Origin: Corynebacterium yonathiae
Lineage (GTDB): Bacteria; Actinomycetota; Actinomycetes; Mycobacteriales; Mycobacteriaceae
DNA: 64,000 bases
Assembly: GCF_027570195.1 (NCBI RefSeq)
Contig: NZ_JAKMUZ010000014.1
Location: forward strand, 1 to 64,000
Direction of reading: 5' to 3'
Under the pieces are notes generated by a model. That model saw only the letters and a program-made list of their open reading frames with translations, was not told the origin of the DNA and did no database searches. Made by a program: the position numbers and the translations under genes. Below, in pieces: positions 9,186 through 18,198 of the stretch (the stretch's first letter is position 1; each line of letters opens with the position of its first letter).

Positions 9186-9895
9186 TGCTTGATCCCTTTG
9201 GCAACGCAGCGGATAGATTCCGCCATCCTGCTAGCGGCCCTACCGATGACGTGCATCCGGGGTGGCCGGAATCTACTCCCTTTGTGCGGCTGCCCTCTTC
9301 TTCTGTCTTCCCTTCTGGGGCGCGGCTGCGTTTGCGGCCGCTGCTGCGTTCCGATGGCCACGAATGGCGGCGGCAACGCATCGAAGATGAAATGTTCCTT
9401 CGCCCCGTTGAGCCGACCCAAACCGCTCCTTGGGCGGCGGCGCATAGCCAGCAGGCGTGGTGGAATCACCTGATGTACCTGCGCAACGCCGCGCGCGAGG
9501 GGCTGGTGGTCCCACTGGTCATTGAGGTCGAGGGCCAGTTTGTAGGCCAGATGACTTTGGGAAATATCCAGCATGGCAGCATTCGCGATTGCTGGATCGG
9601 CTACTGGGTATATTCCGCGGTCCACGGTGCTGGAGTAGCTACGGCCGCAACCGCCTTGGGAGTGGACCATGCCTTTGGGCGGGTGGGCCTACACCGAGTG
9701 ACAGCCACCTATTTGGAGCACAATCCTGCTTCCGGTCGGGTTTTGGCCGCCAATGGGTTCCGGCACGAGGGGTACTTGCGGCGCAACCTGCATATCGACG
9801 GCGCGTGGCAGGACCACCACTACGTGGCGTTGGTAAGAGAGGACTACGCCTTTACTGCTGTAGATCGCCTCCGCCAGGCTGGTCGATTGGTATGA
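9185..9895 (+). CDS. rimJ: GNAT N-acetyltransferase, RimJ-like
   Basis: A 236-residue GNAT of the RimJ/RimL class that would acetylate protein N-termini. After an N-extension of about 35 residues the fold begins at VFPSGARLRLRPL. The acetyl-CoA segment (YWVYSAVHGAGVATAATALGV), the VGLHRVTATYLEHNPAS strand and the NGFRHEGYLR end are typical. Its ATG shares one base with the stop of glp, so translation is coupled. Named from its fixed place between the MoeA-like gene and the three-TM protein (as Rv0995); the substrate is unknown. Confidence 0.82.
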   Translation: MLDPFGNAADRFRHPASGPTDDVHPGWPESTPFVRLPSSSVFPSGARLRLRPLLRSDGHEWRRQRIEDEMFLRPVEPTQTAPWAAAHSQQAWWNHLMYLRNAAREGLVVPLVIEVEGQFVGQMTLGNIQHGSIRDCWIGYWVYSAVHGAGVATAATALGVDHAFGRVGLHRVTATYLEHNPASGRVLAANGFRHEGYLRRNLHIDGAWQDHHYVALVREDYAFTAVDRLRQAGRLV

Positions 9896-9972
9896 ATCAG
9901 CTTCCCATTCACTGAGTTAACAACCTCAATTTTCACATAAGTCACAACATTGTAATTTATGTGTATTTAGGG

Positions 9973-9981
9973 TGCTACAGT
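9973..9981 (+). promoter_or_regulatory. extended -10 promoter element before the Glp receptor gene
   Basis: TGC-TACAGT reads as an extended -10 (TGn plus hexamer) about 58 nt before the GTG start. The 143-nt gap after rimJ is otherwise A/T-rich and holds no reading frame. The receptor gene can therefore be transcribed apart from glp-rimJ. There is no good -35 at standard spacing, which is tolerated with extended -10 elements. Confidence 0.4.
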
Positions 9982-10038
9982 GCGCTTTTACCGTTTAAGG
10001 TGGAGTAATCATCTGCATCCTAGGGGAAGGTCCTATTC

Positions 10039-11436
10039 GTGTCGACAGCTGTGCCGATTATCGCGATCATCGTGGTGTGGCTCTTCGTACTCGCACCGTG
10101 GCTATTGGGGAGGAATAATCGCCCTATGAGCCATACCGGTGAGGCCTTTGAGGATACTCGTGTCCTTTTCGAGGGAGATTCCGGCAAGGTTGCCGGCCGC
10201 CGACGCCCACGTTTGCGCGCTGATGATGTCCACCTCCGCGATGACCAGGATGAGGCGGACTATGAAGTGGTAGAGGCCGCAGACGCTGCCGAGGATGAAC
10301 CGGATGTCGAGTCCATTAAAAATTCCTCGCGCTCGGTGACTATTGCCGGCGCCGCCCGCCGCGCTAAGTCTCAGCCTTTTGGCACCGGTAGCCGTGCGTT
10401 TACTACAACGGCGGCGTCTACCACTGATGAGGAATCCCCAGCAGAGGCGGACACTGTCGACGGCGAAGTGGTGGAGGAGGGCCTCGCGGAAGAAGGCGAT
10501 TCTGCTGCTAAGCCACAGGCAGATGCGGTTCCGGCCTCTCGACAGCCTGATGCGGACCAGGCCGCTGATACCGGCGATGCAGACGATGCTGATGATGTTC
10601 TTCTTGAAGACGAGGAGGATGCCGCGGACAACGCCGCAAAGGATGATTCTTCCACTGTTGACGCCGCCGAGGCAGAGGTCTTTAGCGCTCCGGCAGTTTC
10701 TTCCGTGGCGAGCGATGCTTATGCTTACGACGAGACCTATACCTCCCCGGTAGATCTTATGTATCCGGGCGCTGTAGATAAGGCCGAAGTCAGTGAAAAT
10801 GACGCTGCGGGTTCTGATGCCGCGGAGGATTCCGAGCCTCACTCTGCGAATGCGGCTGATGCCGAGCTCGCTGAAGAGCCGGCCAATGCCGCTGAAGTAG
10901 ACGATGCCGGCATGGACACCGATCTATCCGAGGACGAGGTGGAATTTGCGCAGCGCCGCTTGGGCCGGGGTGGCTGGGATCCGGTAGCAGAAAAGGAAAA
11001 ATCTGCTACTCGCTACCAGCGCCGCCAGCGCACACTGCTGGGCCTAGCGGTGGCCGTGGTCCTCACAGTGGCCCTGGGCATCGTGGTGGGCGGCTGGACC
11101 TGGTGGTTGGCTGCGGTCGCCGGAGTACTTACCGTGGTCTACCTGATAGCGCTTCGCGCCCAGGTTCGCCAAGAACAAGCACTCATGCGTCGCCGAGTAC
11201 GTCACTTGCGCCGCGCCCGTTTAGGCGTGCGCAACGCGGACGATGAAGCATTGAAGATCCCGCGCAACTTGCGCCGCCCGGGCGCTGTGGTCGTGGAAAT
11301 CGATGATGAAAGTCCCGACTTCGTGCACCTTCCGCTGAGCTATAGCGATGGTGAAGACGGCGACTTTGACGGCCCGCATGCCGGGCCCGACGGCTATGGC
11401 CGCCGCGATGACTTAGCAGCCCGCCGCGCTGGATAG
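10039..11436 (+). CDS. glpR: three-TM acidic membrane protein, probable Glp receptor (GLPR)
   Basis: A 465-residue protein with an N-terminal membrane helix (about 4-22, VPIIAIIVVWLFVLAPWLLG) and a very acidic, Ala/Asp/Glu-rich low-complexity region (about 55-310). A membrane hairpin follows at about 330-372, then a basic juxtamembrane helix (VRQEQALMRRRVRHLRRARLG) and an Asp/Gly-rich tail. GTG start with a GGGGAAGG ribosome site. Position after moeA-like and rimJ matches Rv0996. The architecture fits the C. glutamicum membrane receptor of Glp, which links FtsZ to the polar Wag31 machinery. Which segment binds Glp cannot be read from the sequence. The symbol follows that system and is not the glycerol regulator GlpR. 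Confidence 0.7.
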   Translation: MSTAVPIIAIIVVWLFVLAPWLLGRNNRPMSHTGEAFEDTRVLFEGDSGKVAGRRRPRLRADDVHLRDDQDEADYEVVEAADAAEDEPDVESIKNSSRSVTIAGAARRAKSQPFGTGSRAFTTTAASTTDEESPAEADTVDGEVVEEGLAEEGDSAAKPQADAVPASRQPDADQAADTGDADDADDVLLEDEEDAADNAAKDDSSTVDAAEAEVFSAPAVSSVASDAYAYDETYTSPVDLMYPGAVDKAEVSENDAAGSDAAEDSEPHSANAADAELAEEPANAAEVDDAGMDTDLSEDEVEFAQRRLGRGGWDPVAEKEKSATRYQRRQRTLLGLAVAVVLTVALGIVVGGWTWWLAAVAGVLTVVYLIALRAQVRQEQALMRRRVRHLRRARLGVRNADDEALKIPRNLRRPGAVVVEIDDESPDFVHLPLSYSDGEDGDFDGPHAGPDGYGRRDDLAARRAG

Positions 11437-11450
11437 GAATTGATGATGGC

Positions 11451-12167
11451 TTAGCTAGCGGCGCTTTGGGGCCCGGCGGAAGAGGCTGGCTGGGAGTGCG
11501 TGAGCGCGTTATATTCCTGGGCTAGGCCGTAATTCGGTACGCCGCTGTCGTGCCATACCCCGGAGGTGCCGCGGCGGTGAGAGCCGATGAGGTGAGTATC
11601 AATCATGCCGATAGCCTCCATGAGGGCGAAACAGGTAACTGGGCCGACGAAGCGGAATCCCTTCTTCTTTAGCTCGCGCGACATGAGCTTGGACTCGTAG
11701 CTCTTTTTCGGAATATCTTCCATCACGGTGGGGTAGAGGTTCTCTGGAGGTTGGAAGGCCCAAATGAACTCCGCTAGCCCGCCTTCTTCGCGCAGAGCAA
11801 TGGTTGCTTTGGCGTTATTAATTGCGGCGCGGATTTTGGTTTCGTTGCGGATAATGGAGGCGTCGCCAAGCAAACGCTCAATATCTGCTTCACCGAACTG
11901 GGCAACCTTGTCCGGGTCGAAGTGACAAAAGGCCGCGCGGAAGGCCTCGCGCTTCTTTAAAACCACTGCCCAGGAGAGGCCGGACTGGAAAGACTCCAGG
12001 CTCAAACGCTCGTAGAGCGCAGCTTCATCGAAAATGGGCAGACCCCATTCGGTGTCGTAGTACTCCTTCAACATCGGCGAGGACATGGCCCAGGGCGGGC
12101 GGCCCAAACCATCATCGTCGTAGACCAAGGTGGTGCGATCTTCGGACTGCGTAGTTGATTCGCTCAA
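11451..12167 (-). CDS. tag: DNA-3-methyladenine glycosylase I (Tag) variant lacking zinc ligands
   Basis: A 238-residue Tag-family protein. It keeps the fold landmarks, including EYYDTEWGLP, LESFQSGLSWAVVLKKRE with the catalytic-region Glu and Trp, and KKKGFRFVGPVTCFALMEAIG. Three of the four E. coli zinc ligands are changed: Cys4 aligns with Pro24, His17 with Tyr37 and Cys179 with Ser196; only His175 (His192) remains. I start at a TTG because an AAAGGAG site lies 6 nt upstream; an earlier ATG (12248) would add 27 poorly matching residues. Excision of alkylated adenine is the family role; activity without the zinc clamp is uncertain. Confidence 0.82.
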   Translation of the reverse strand: MSESTTQSEDRTTLVYDDDGLGRPPWAMSSPMLKEYYDTEWGLPIFDEAALYERLSLESFQSGLSWAVVLKKREAFRAAFCHFDPDKVAQFGEADIERLLGDASIIRNETKIRAAINNAKATIALREEGGLAEFIWAFQPPENLYPTVMEDIPKKSYESKLMSRELKKKGFRFVGPVTCFALMEAIGMIDTHLIGSHRRGTSGVWHDSGVPNYGLAQEYNALTHSQPASSAGPQSAAS

Positions 12168-12325
12168 GGTGTTCTCCTTTAATTCTTCTGTGCGTGGTAC
12201 CCATTGAAACAGCTCGTTCCCCGCAGAGCTGCTCCTTCCCCCCGCCAAAGGGCGAATTTCCCAGGAGTACGGGTCTAGCCCACTGCCTTCGCATCGGGAG
12301 AGTGGTTCAGGGTAATCTGTTCAGC

Positions 12326-12739
12326 ATGAATAGACCTGCCGTACGCGATGCTGCACTGCTAATTTTTCGAGCGGTCCTCGGATTAATCTTTATCGCACAC
12401 GGCGTGGACAAGATGTTTATGACTGGCATGGATGAAACCGTGGGGCAATTTTCCGCCCTCGGGGTGCCGCAGCCACAACTTTCTGGCTATATAGCCGCCA
12501 TCGGGGAGATGGCGGGCGGAGCCTTCCTCGTCGTCGGGCTGCTCACCACCTTTGTCGCCGGTGCTCTTGCCTTGCTCATGGGGTGTGCCTTGTATTTCGT
12601 GCACCTGGGCCACGGCTTTTTTGCCGCCGATGGTGGAATCGAATACCCACTGGTCTTACTGCTATCTTTGCTGATGATCGTAATTTTTGGCTCCGGTCGA
12701 GCCAGCATGGATGGGGTGCTCAGCAATGTTGACGCATAG
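12326..12739 (+). CDS. DoxX-family membrane protein
   Basis: A 137-residue protein with four predicted membrane helices and DoxX features (LIFRAVLGLIFIAHGVDKMF; GYIAAIGEMAGGAFLVVGLLT). DoxX proteins take part in membrane redox or thiol-stress assemblies in mycobacteria; the exact partner is unknown. The -10-like TAATCT (12313-12318) ends 7 nt before the ATG, indicating a leaderless message. The last 14 nt overlap the start of the zinc-finger membrane protein that follows, so the two are translationally coupled. Confidence 0.82.
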   Translation: MNRPAVRDAALLIFRAVLGLIFIAHGVDKMFMTGMDETVGQFSALGVPQPQLSGYIAAIGEMAGGAFLVVGLLTTFVAGALALLMGCALYFVHLGHGFFAADGGIEYPLVLLLSLLMIVIFGSGRASMDGVLSNVDA

Positions 12740-13427
12740 TCAAGTCCAAGCGGCGATCTCTGCCCAATTGGACGGTGAGCACTCGGATCTGCCTAAGGAC
12801 GTCATTGATGCTCACCTGGAAAGCTGCGCCGAGTGCCGCGCTTTCCGGGATAAAGCGGCCGCGTTATCGCGCTCATTGAGCTTTGTAGAGCCCGCGGATT
12901 CCGGCATGGCGCCGCCAACGGACCTTTCTGAGGTCATTTTGGCCGGTGTGGAGCCGGAATGGCGGCGCACCTCGAGCGCTCGCCAAGCCAACCTCACGGT
13001 CGCGCGCGCCGCCATGGTGGCTATGGGCGCCGTCTTTGCGGTCTGGGCTGTGGTGCTTATCGTGCATGCCTCCGGGCTTGTGCCGTTGGGGGAGGATGCA
13101 AAGGTGCTTGATCCTACTGCGGATCCAGGGCGAGCCAACCTGTTAATGGAGGGCGCAGCGGTGCGTTTTGGCATGGCCTGTGGCCTATTGTTCAGCGCTT
13201 GGCGCCCCGCGGCGGTGACCGGCCTGCTCCCCGTTTCGGCCACGATGTTTGCCTTTCTCTTCGGCTTTGGCATGCGGGACATAGCGTTGGGCACCGTGAC
13301 CATTGAGCAGGTGTATTTCCTTATTGCTACCGCGCTGGCAACTCTGAGCCTGGGGTGGGCTTGGGCAGCAGAAAAGGGCTACTTGGTGCGCGCTTGGTGG
13401 AAGTCCCTCAACGCGCAACCGCAATAA
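12726..13427 (+). CDS. anti-sigma-like zinc-finger membrane protein
   Basis: A 233-residue protein. The N-terminal domain carries a ZAS-type zinc motif, His-x3-Cys-x2-Cys (HLESCAEC, about 33-40), as in anti-sigma factors of the zf-HC2 group. Three or four membrane segments follow (from about residue 95), more than the single helix of classical anti-sigma factors. No sigma-factor gene is adjacent; the partner may be elsewhere, or the domain may act on another protein. Start at the ATG overlapping doxX; an ATG 39 nt upstream would lie deep in doxX. Confidence 0.7.
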   Translation: MLTHSQVQAAISAQLDGEHSDLPKDVIDAHLESCAECRAFRDKAAALSRSLSFVEPADSGMAPPTDLSEVILAGVEPEWRRTSSARQANLTVARAAMVAMGAVFAVWAVVLIVHASGLVPLGEDAKVLDPTADPGRANLLMEGAAVRFGMACGLLFSAWRPAAVTGLLPVSATMFAFLFGFGMRDIALGTVTIEQVYFLIATALATLSLGWAWAAEKGYLVRAWWKSLNAQPQ

Positions 13428-13444
13428 ACCCCGTTGTCGTGCGG

Positions 13445-15064
13445 CTAAGTCCAGCTAGGCAGCCACATCATGGAGTGGTACCAGGAATCTGGAATCTTGT
13501 ATCCGTACAAAATGGGAGAGAAATAGAAGAACATCGCTACTACCAGCGCTAGGTAGAATACGGCGGCGATAGTTCCCCAGCGCACGGGCCCGCCCGCTAG
13601 ACTTTCCAGCCACCCCCAGCGCACCGGCCTGCCATGGCCGATGAGTTGGCCGAGTGCCAAGGCAATGAGCACGATGACAAAGGGGATAAAGGCGGTGGCG
13701 TAGAAGAAATACATCTGGCGGTCAAAGGCTGCAAGCCATGGCACAAAACCTGCTGCAAAGCCCACCAAGGGGATAAGAAAGGCGCGGTTGCGGCGAATGA
13801 TGAGGGACCACAGTCCCCACAACACGGCCGGGATGACCAGCCACCAGATGGCCGGGGTGCCAAAGAGGTAGAGCATCTTGCGGCATTCGTTGCTGCCGTC
13901 GCCGCACTGCAAGTCGGTGGAGGAGTAGTACAAGATGGGGCGGGCAGCTACGAGCCAAGCCCATGGCTTGGAATCCCATGGGTGGTGGTGGCCACCGGAA
14001 GAGGTCAGGCTGGCGTGAAACTCTAGTACAGAGGAGTGGTAGTAGAACCAGCCGGCCAGGGAATCGGGCAGGTGCATCAGCCACGATCCATTCTCTATGG
14101 TGCCGTCAACCTTGGCGTGGCGGTATACGGCAGTCTCTGAAGAGAACCAGGCGCGCCAGGTCCAGGCGTAGAGCAGCACTGGAACGAGGACGATGGAGGC
14201 CAAGGCAGCGGGGGTATCGCGCACTAGGGTGCCTAGGATATAGCGGCGCACCCCGTAGCGCTTGCGCAGGGCAAGGTCGCTAAAGACGGACATCAGGCCG
14301 AAGAACATGATGAAGTACAGGCCGGACCACTTTACGCCCAAGGAAAGACCGAGGAAGACACCAGCGAGGAGACGCCACCAGCGAAATCCAAAACGCGGGC
14401 CGAAGGCCGAAGAGCCCATCCGGCCTTGTAGAAAAGCGGCGTGGAGGCGCTCGCGCATCTGATTGTGATCGCGGGCGAGCGCCCAGGCGGCGGCTACGAC
14501 GAAAAAGACTTGGAAAATATCCAGCATGCCGAACTTGGAGGAGACCAAGAGCACGCCATCAAAGACGGCGATAAGGCCAGCCAGTGTTGCTACCTGCCAG
14601 GATAAAGAGACGCGGCGCGCGAGTGACATGGTCAACAATACGGTGGCTGCACCGAAGAGGGCCGTCATAAAGCGCCACCCCAGAGGGGAATAGCCAAAGA
14701 CCCATTCGGATAGTGCCACGATCTGCTTGCCTAGCGGTGGGTGAACCACCAAGCCGTACCCGGGGTTGGTTTCAATGCCGCCGATGAAAAGGTTATCCCA
14801 GCTTCGCACCATGTCCCAGGCCTGCGGAACGTAGTGCTTTTCATCAAAGACGGGCGTGCCTTTTGATACGGGCGCGGTCAGTCCGACAAATCGGGTAAGG
14901 AGCGCGAGCACGCCGACGACGCTAGTGCTTATCCAGTCAGCCTTGCCCCACTGATAGGCGCGGGGTGCTGGCGGGGCCACGGTGTCGTGCGTGGTGCGCG
15001 ATGGGGCAGCGGTAGCAATAGTCACTTGGTTGAGTCTAGGCGACAAGCTACCGCGACCGCGCAT
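13445..15064 (-). CDS. pmt: protein O-mannosyltransferase
   Basis: A 539-residue multi-pass membrane glycosyltransferase (GT39) that moves mannose from polyprenyl-phosphate-mannose to Ser/Thr of exported proteins. The catalytic Asp-Glu pair is in the first external loop (KGTPVFDEKHYVPQAWDM, about 68-85). About eleven helices follow, with the C-terminal four-TM PMT block (from about 420). A GTG at about 15025 gives a start 13 residues later and is also plausible. It is divergent from rsmI, 24 nt away, the same arrangement as C. glutamicum. Targets probably include Rpf-type and other secreted proteins. Confidence 0.92.
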   Translation of the reverse strand: MRGRGSLSPRLNQVTIATAAPSRTTHDTVAPPAPRAYQWGKADWISTSVVGVLALLTRFVGLTAPVSKGTPVFDEKHYVPQAWDMVRSWDNLFIGGIETNPGYGLVVHPPLGKQIVALSEWVFGYSPLGWRFMTALFGAATVLLTMSLARRVSLSWQVATLAGLIAVFDGVLLVSSKFGMLDIFQVFFVVAAAWALARDHNQMRERLHAAFLQGRMGSSAFGPRFGFRWWRLLAGVFLGLSLGVKWSGLYFIMFFGLMSVFSDLALRKRYGVRRYILGTLVRDTPAALASIVLVPVLLYAWTWRAWFSSETAVYRHAKVDGTIENGSWLMHLPDSLAGWFYYHSSVLEFHASLTSSGGHHHPWDSKPWAWLVAARPILYYSSTDLQCGDGSNECRKMLYLFGTPAIWWLVIPAVLWGLWSLIIRRNRAFLIPLVGFAAGFVPWLAAFDRQMYFFYATAFIPFVIVLIALALGQLIGHGRPVRWGWLESLAGGPVRWGTIAAVFYLALVVAMFFYFSPILYGYKIPDSWYHSMMWLPSWT

Positions 15065-15088
15065 TAGAGAGTATGGAATGCTAGAGAC

Positions 15089-15943
15089 ATGTCTGATTTA
15101 GGTCTGGATCCATTACCGCGCGGGGTTATCCTCGCCGCCACGCCGCTGGGAAACGTGGGGGACGCCTCCGCGCGTTTAATGCATGCCTTGCAGCATGCGG
15201 ACGTCATCGCGGCCGAAGACACACGGCGCGTGCGCAATTTGGCCCAGGCTTTGGGGATCGAGATTTCCGGGCGCGTGGTGTCCAATTTTGATCACAATGA
15301 AAAAGACCGTGCCCAGCAGCTTATCGACGCCGCCGCGGCCGGCACTGTCCTTGTTGTTACCGATGCCGGAATGCCGATTATTTCTGATCCGGGCCTGTCC
15401 ATTGTGGCTGCGGCGGCCGAGCGCGATATCCCCGTGACCTGCTTTCCCGGACCTTCTGCCGTGCCGACAGCCCTGGCACTGTCTGGCCTAGGCGTGGGGC
15501 ATTTCCTCTTCGACGCCTTTCCTCCCCGCAAGCCCGGGCCCCGCAGAGCCTGGCTGGAGTCATTACAGAATGAAAAGCGCGCCATTGTCTTCTTCGAATC
15601 GCCCCACCGCGTGGCCGAAACACTGGCAGAGGCAGCGGAGGTTCTCGGCGCCGATCGCCCGGCCGCGGTGTGTCGGGAGCTGACCAAGACTTATGAAGAA
15701 GTACGCCGCGGCAGCTTGCGTGAGTTGGCCGAGTGGGCGGCAGAAGGAGCCCGGGGAGAGATCACCGTGGTAATTGAAGGCGGTACTGCCGCGGCCGCCA
15801 CCGCCGCAGATTTGGTTCCCCAGGCGCTCGAATTGGCGGCAGCGGGAATGCGGCTAAAGGACGCCTGTAAGCAGGTAGCGAAGAGTACCGAAGTTTCCAA
15901 CCGCGAGCTTTACGACGCCGCTTTGCAAGCCCGCAAGTCTTAG
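15089..15943 (+). CDS. rsmI: 16S rRNA (cytidine1402-2'-O)-methyltransferase RsmI
   Basis: A 284-residue SAM-dependent tetrapyrrole-methylase-fold enzyme that methylates the ribose of C1402 in 16S rRNA. Landmarks: GVILAATPLGNVGDAS, AEDTRR, FDHNE, VTDAGMPIISDPG (SAM loop), PGPSA and FFESPHR. The length matches the family. It is divergent from pmt and precedes betP, as in C. glutamicum. RsmA, encoded 8 kb downstream, modifies the same rRNA. Confidence 0.93.
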   Translation: MSDLGLDPLPRGVILAATPLGNVGDASARLMHALQHADVIAAEDTRRVRNLAQALGIEISGRVVSNFDHNEKDRAQQLIDAAAAGTVLVVTDAGMPIISDPGLSIVAAAAERDIPVTCFPGPSAVPTALALSGLGVGHFLFDAFPPRKPGPRRAWLESLQNEKRAIVFFESPHRVAETLAEAAEVLGADRPAAVCRELTKTYEEVRRGSLRELAEWAAEGARGEITVVIEGGTAAAATAADLVPQALELAAAGMRLKDACKQVAKSTEVSNRELYDAALQARKS

Positions 15944-16189
15944 ACAGCATTGTTTTTCGACTACGTCCCACCTTGCAGCACCCGTAGACAGCTTCACTAA
16001 TGGTCCCTTTGTAATTGAATTGTTATAGTTTTCGGGCGTGTGAGCGGCTTAAAGCGCTATCTACATGGGGAAATGAAGCGTAAAAATCCTTCAGATAATC
16101 GTGGAAAATCCCTGGCAAACGGCGTTGAGCAGCGAAGTTTATGCGTAAATCGTTTGATAATTGGGCAGTCCGGCACCACTGTATAGTTC
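15944..16189 (+). promoter_or_regulatory. betP upstream region
   Basis: This 246-nt gap has no supported reading frame. It is A/T-rich relative to its flanks, with -10-like TATAGT at 16024-16029 and 16182-16187 and TGATAAT at about 16155-16161. None has a convincing -35. In C. glutamicum betP is induced by osmotic stress through the MtrAB system; I cannot pick out an MtrA site with confidence here. Confidence 0.3.
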
Positions 16190-18046
16190 ATGACAAACTC
16201 GGATAACATGGGCACAGGCGTGCCAGAAGAGGGAAAGGAACCGGTCGGCGCACAGGCGCAGCCGGCTTCTGCTTCTTCGAGCGAGCAGCCTATTGAGAAT
16301 TATCAGACTGTAGATGAGCAGCTGGACGCACAATCTGCCACCGGCCAGCTGCAGGATATGATTCACTCCGATGGTTTCCACCCGGAGCGCTACGACGATC
16401 CTGAGGTGGAAATTGCGGCCGATCGTGACAATATGCCAATCGATTGGTCCATCGTTGGCATCGCGGGCGTGCTGATTGCCGCGATCGTCGTCTGGGGCCT
16501 GGCCGCTCCGGATAACTTTGCAAACTTCTCCTCTTCGGCTCTGACCTGGGTCGTAGACAACTTTGGATGGGCTTATATTCTCTTCGGCACCGTCTTTGTG
16601 GTGTTCGTTGTCTTTATTGCTGCCTCCAAGTTTGGCTCCATCAAGTTGGGCCGCATTAATGAGGAGCCGGAATTTTCCACGCCATCGTGGATCGCCATGA
16701 TGTTTGCCGCTGGTATGGGCATCGGCCTGATGTTCTACGGCGCCTCTGAGCCGCTGGCTAACTACCGTGACGGAACTCCGGGCCAGGGCACTGGCAACGT
16801 CGGTTCGTCCATGGCCTATGCCATGTTCCACTGGACGCTGCACCCGTGGGCCGTCTACGCCATCGTTGGCCTGGCTATTGCCTACTCCACGTTCCGCATT
16901 GGCCGCAAGCAGCTATTGAGCCAAGCCTTCGTGCCGCTTATCGGCGAGCGTAATGCTAATGGTGCGGTGGGCAAGTTCATCGACATCCTGTCCATTTTCG
17001 CCACCGTCTTCGGTACCGCCTGCTCCTTGGGCCTGGGTGCCCTGCAGATTCAGGCCGGCCTGAAGGCTTCCGGAATCATCGATAACCCCACCAACTCCGT
17101 GGTTATCGGTATTGTGTTGGTTCTGACCCTTGCGTTTATGCTGTCTGCGATGTCCGGCGTGGGCAAGGGTATTCAGTACATCTCTAATGCGAATATGGTC
17201 CTCGCCGCAGTGTTGGCTATCTTCGTGTTCATCTTGGGCCCGACCGTTACCATCCTGAACCAGATTCCTGGCTCCATTGGTAACTACCTGAACTACTTCA
17301 CCGAGATGATCGGCCGCACCGCCGAGTCCGAAAACGGCGCCGCCGCTGAGTGGCTATCCGGCTACACCATCTTCTACTGGGCATGGTGGGTTTCCTGGTC
17401 TCCGTTCGTGGGCATGTTCCTTGCACGCATTTCCCGCGGCCGTTCCGTTCGCGAGTTCTGCTTGGGCGTACTGCTTATCCCAGCTGGTGTATCTACCCTG
17501 TGGTTCGCTATCTTCGGCGGCACTGCTATCCACATGGAGCAAAACGGCGAATCTATTACCGGTGAGTCTGCCGAGGAAGAGCTGTTTAACCTCCTGCAGT
17601 CCATGCCTGGTGGCTTCGTTGCCGGCATCGTCGCGGCAATCCTTCTGGCTACCTTCTTCATCACCTCTGCGGACTCCGCTTCCACGGTGATGGGCTCCAT
17701 GTCCCAAAATGGTGCTTCCACCGCTAAACCATGGCTATCTGCCGCATGGGGTGCACTGACTGCCTTGGTAGGCCTGACCCTGCTTTTGGCTAATGAGGAC
17801 GCACTGTCTAACCTGCAGAACGTCACCATCGTTGCCGCATTGCCATTCCTGTTCATCGTTATCGGCCTGATGTTCGCCATCTACAAGGCGTTGAGCGAGG
17901 ATATTATCTACCTTGAGTACCGCGAGGCACAGCAGTTCCAGCGCAGGATGGCCCGCGAGCGTCGCCTGCACCGCGAGTACCAGCGCACGCAGGTTCTCAA
18001 GAAGCGCCGCAATGAGCGTTTGAAGCACCCGATGAAGCGCAAGTAA
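16190..18046 (+). CDS. betP: glycine betaine/Na+ symporter BetP (BCCT family)
   Basis: A 618-residue BCCT carrier with 12 membrane helices. It has the BCCT signature region [20 protein letters not shown] and the aromatic substrate site in [19 protein letters not shown]. The cytoplasmic N-tail (about 85 residues) is acidic. The C-tail (about 565-618) is a long, strongly basic helix ([20 protein letters not shown]), like the C. glutamicum BetP tail that senses internal K+ and activates uptake at high osmolality. That tail makes osmoregulated betaine uptake the likely role. A strong terminator follows. KtrBA later in the window would provide the K+ signal. Confidence 0.9.
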   Translation: MTNSDNMGTGVPEEGKEPVGAQAQPASASSSEQPIENYQTVDEQLDAQSATGQLQDMIHSDGFHPERYDDPEVEIAADRDNMPIDWSIVGIAGVLIAAIVVWGLAAPDNFANFSSSALTWVVDNFGWAYILFGTVFVVFVVFIAASKFGSIKLGRINEEPEFSTPSWIAMMFAAGMGIGLMFYGASEPLANYRDGTPGQGTGNVGSSMAYAMFHWTLHPWAVYAIVGLAIAYSTFRIGRKQLLSQAFVPLIGERNANGAVGKFIDILSIFATVFGTACSLGLGALQIQAGLKASGIIDNPTNSVVIGIVLVLTLAFMLSAMSGVGKGIQYISNANMVLAAVLAIFVFILGPTVTILNQIPGSIGNYLNYFTEMIGRTAESENGAAAEWLSGYTIFYWAWWVSWSPFVGMFLARISRGRSVREFCLGVLLIPAGVSTLWFAIFGGTAIHMEQNGESITGESAEEELFNLLQSMPGGFVAGIVAAILLATFFITSADSASTVMGSMSQNGASTAKPWLSAAWGALTALVGLTLLLANEDALSNLQNVTIVAALPFLFIVIGLMFAIYKALSEDIIYLEYREAQQFQRRMARERRLHREYQRTQVLKKRRNERLKHPMKRK

Positions 18047-18072
18047 AACGCGCCTTGCTCGGTTGCCTAGAT

Positions 18073-18118
18073 AGCGCCCATCGTTTCCACAGCAGTGGGG
18101 AAGCGGTGGGCGCTTTCT
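18073..18118 (+). terminator. betP terminator
   Basis: Hairpin with outer arms AGCGCCCA (18073-18080) and TGGGCGCT (18107-18114) and an imperfect inner stem, followed by TTTCT. It closes the betP unit. Confidence 0.7.
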
Positions 18119-18198
18119 GCTGAAAATGCGGTTCACCTGCGAGGCAAATATTCGCCCTAATCGTGTGGGCAGGAGTCGGCTTCGATAGAGTAGAACCC

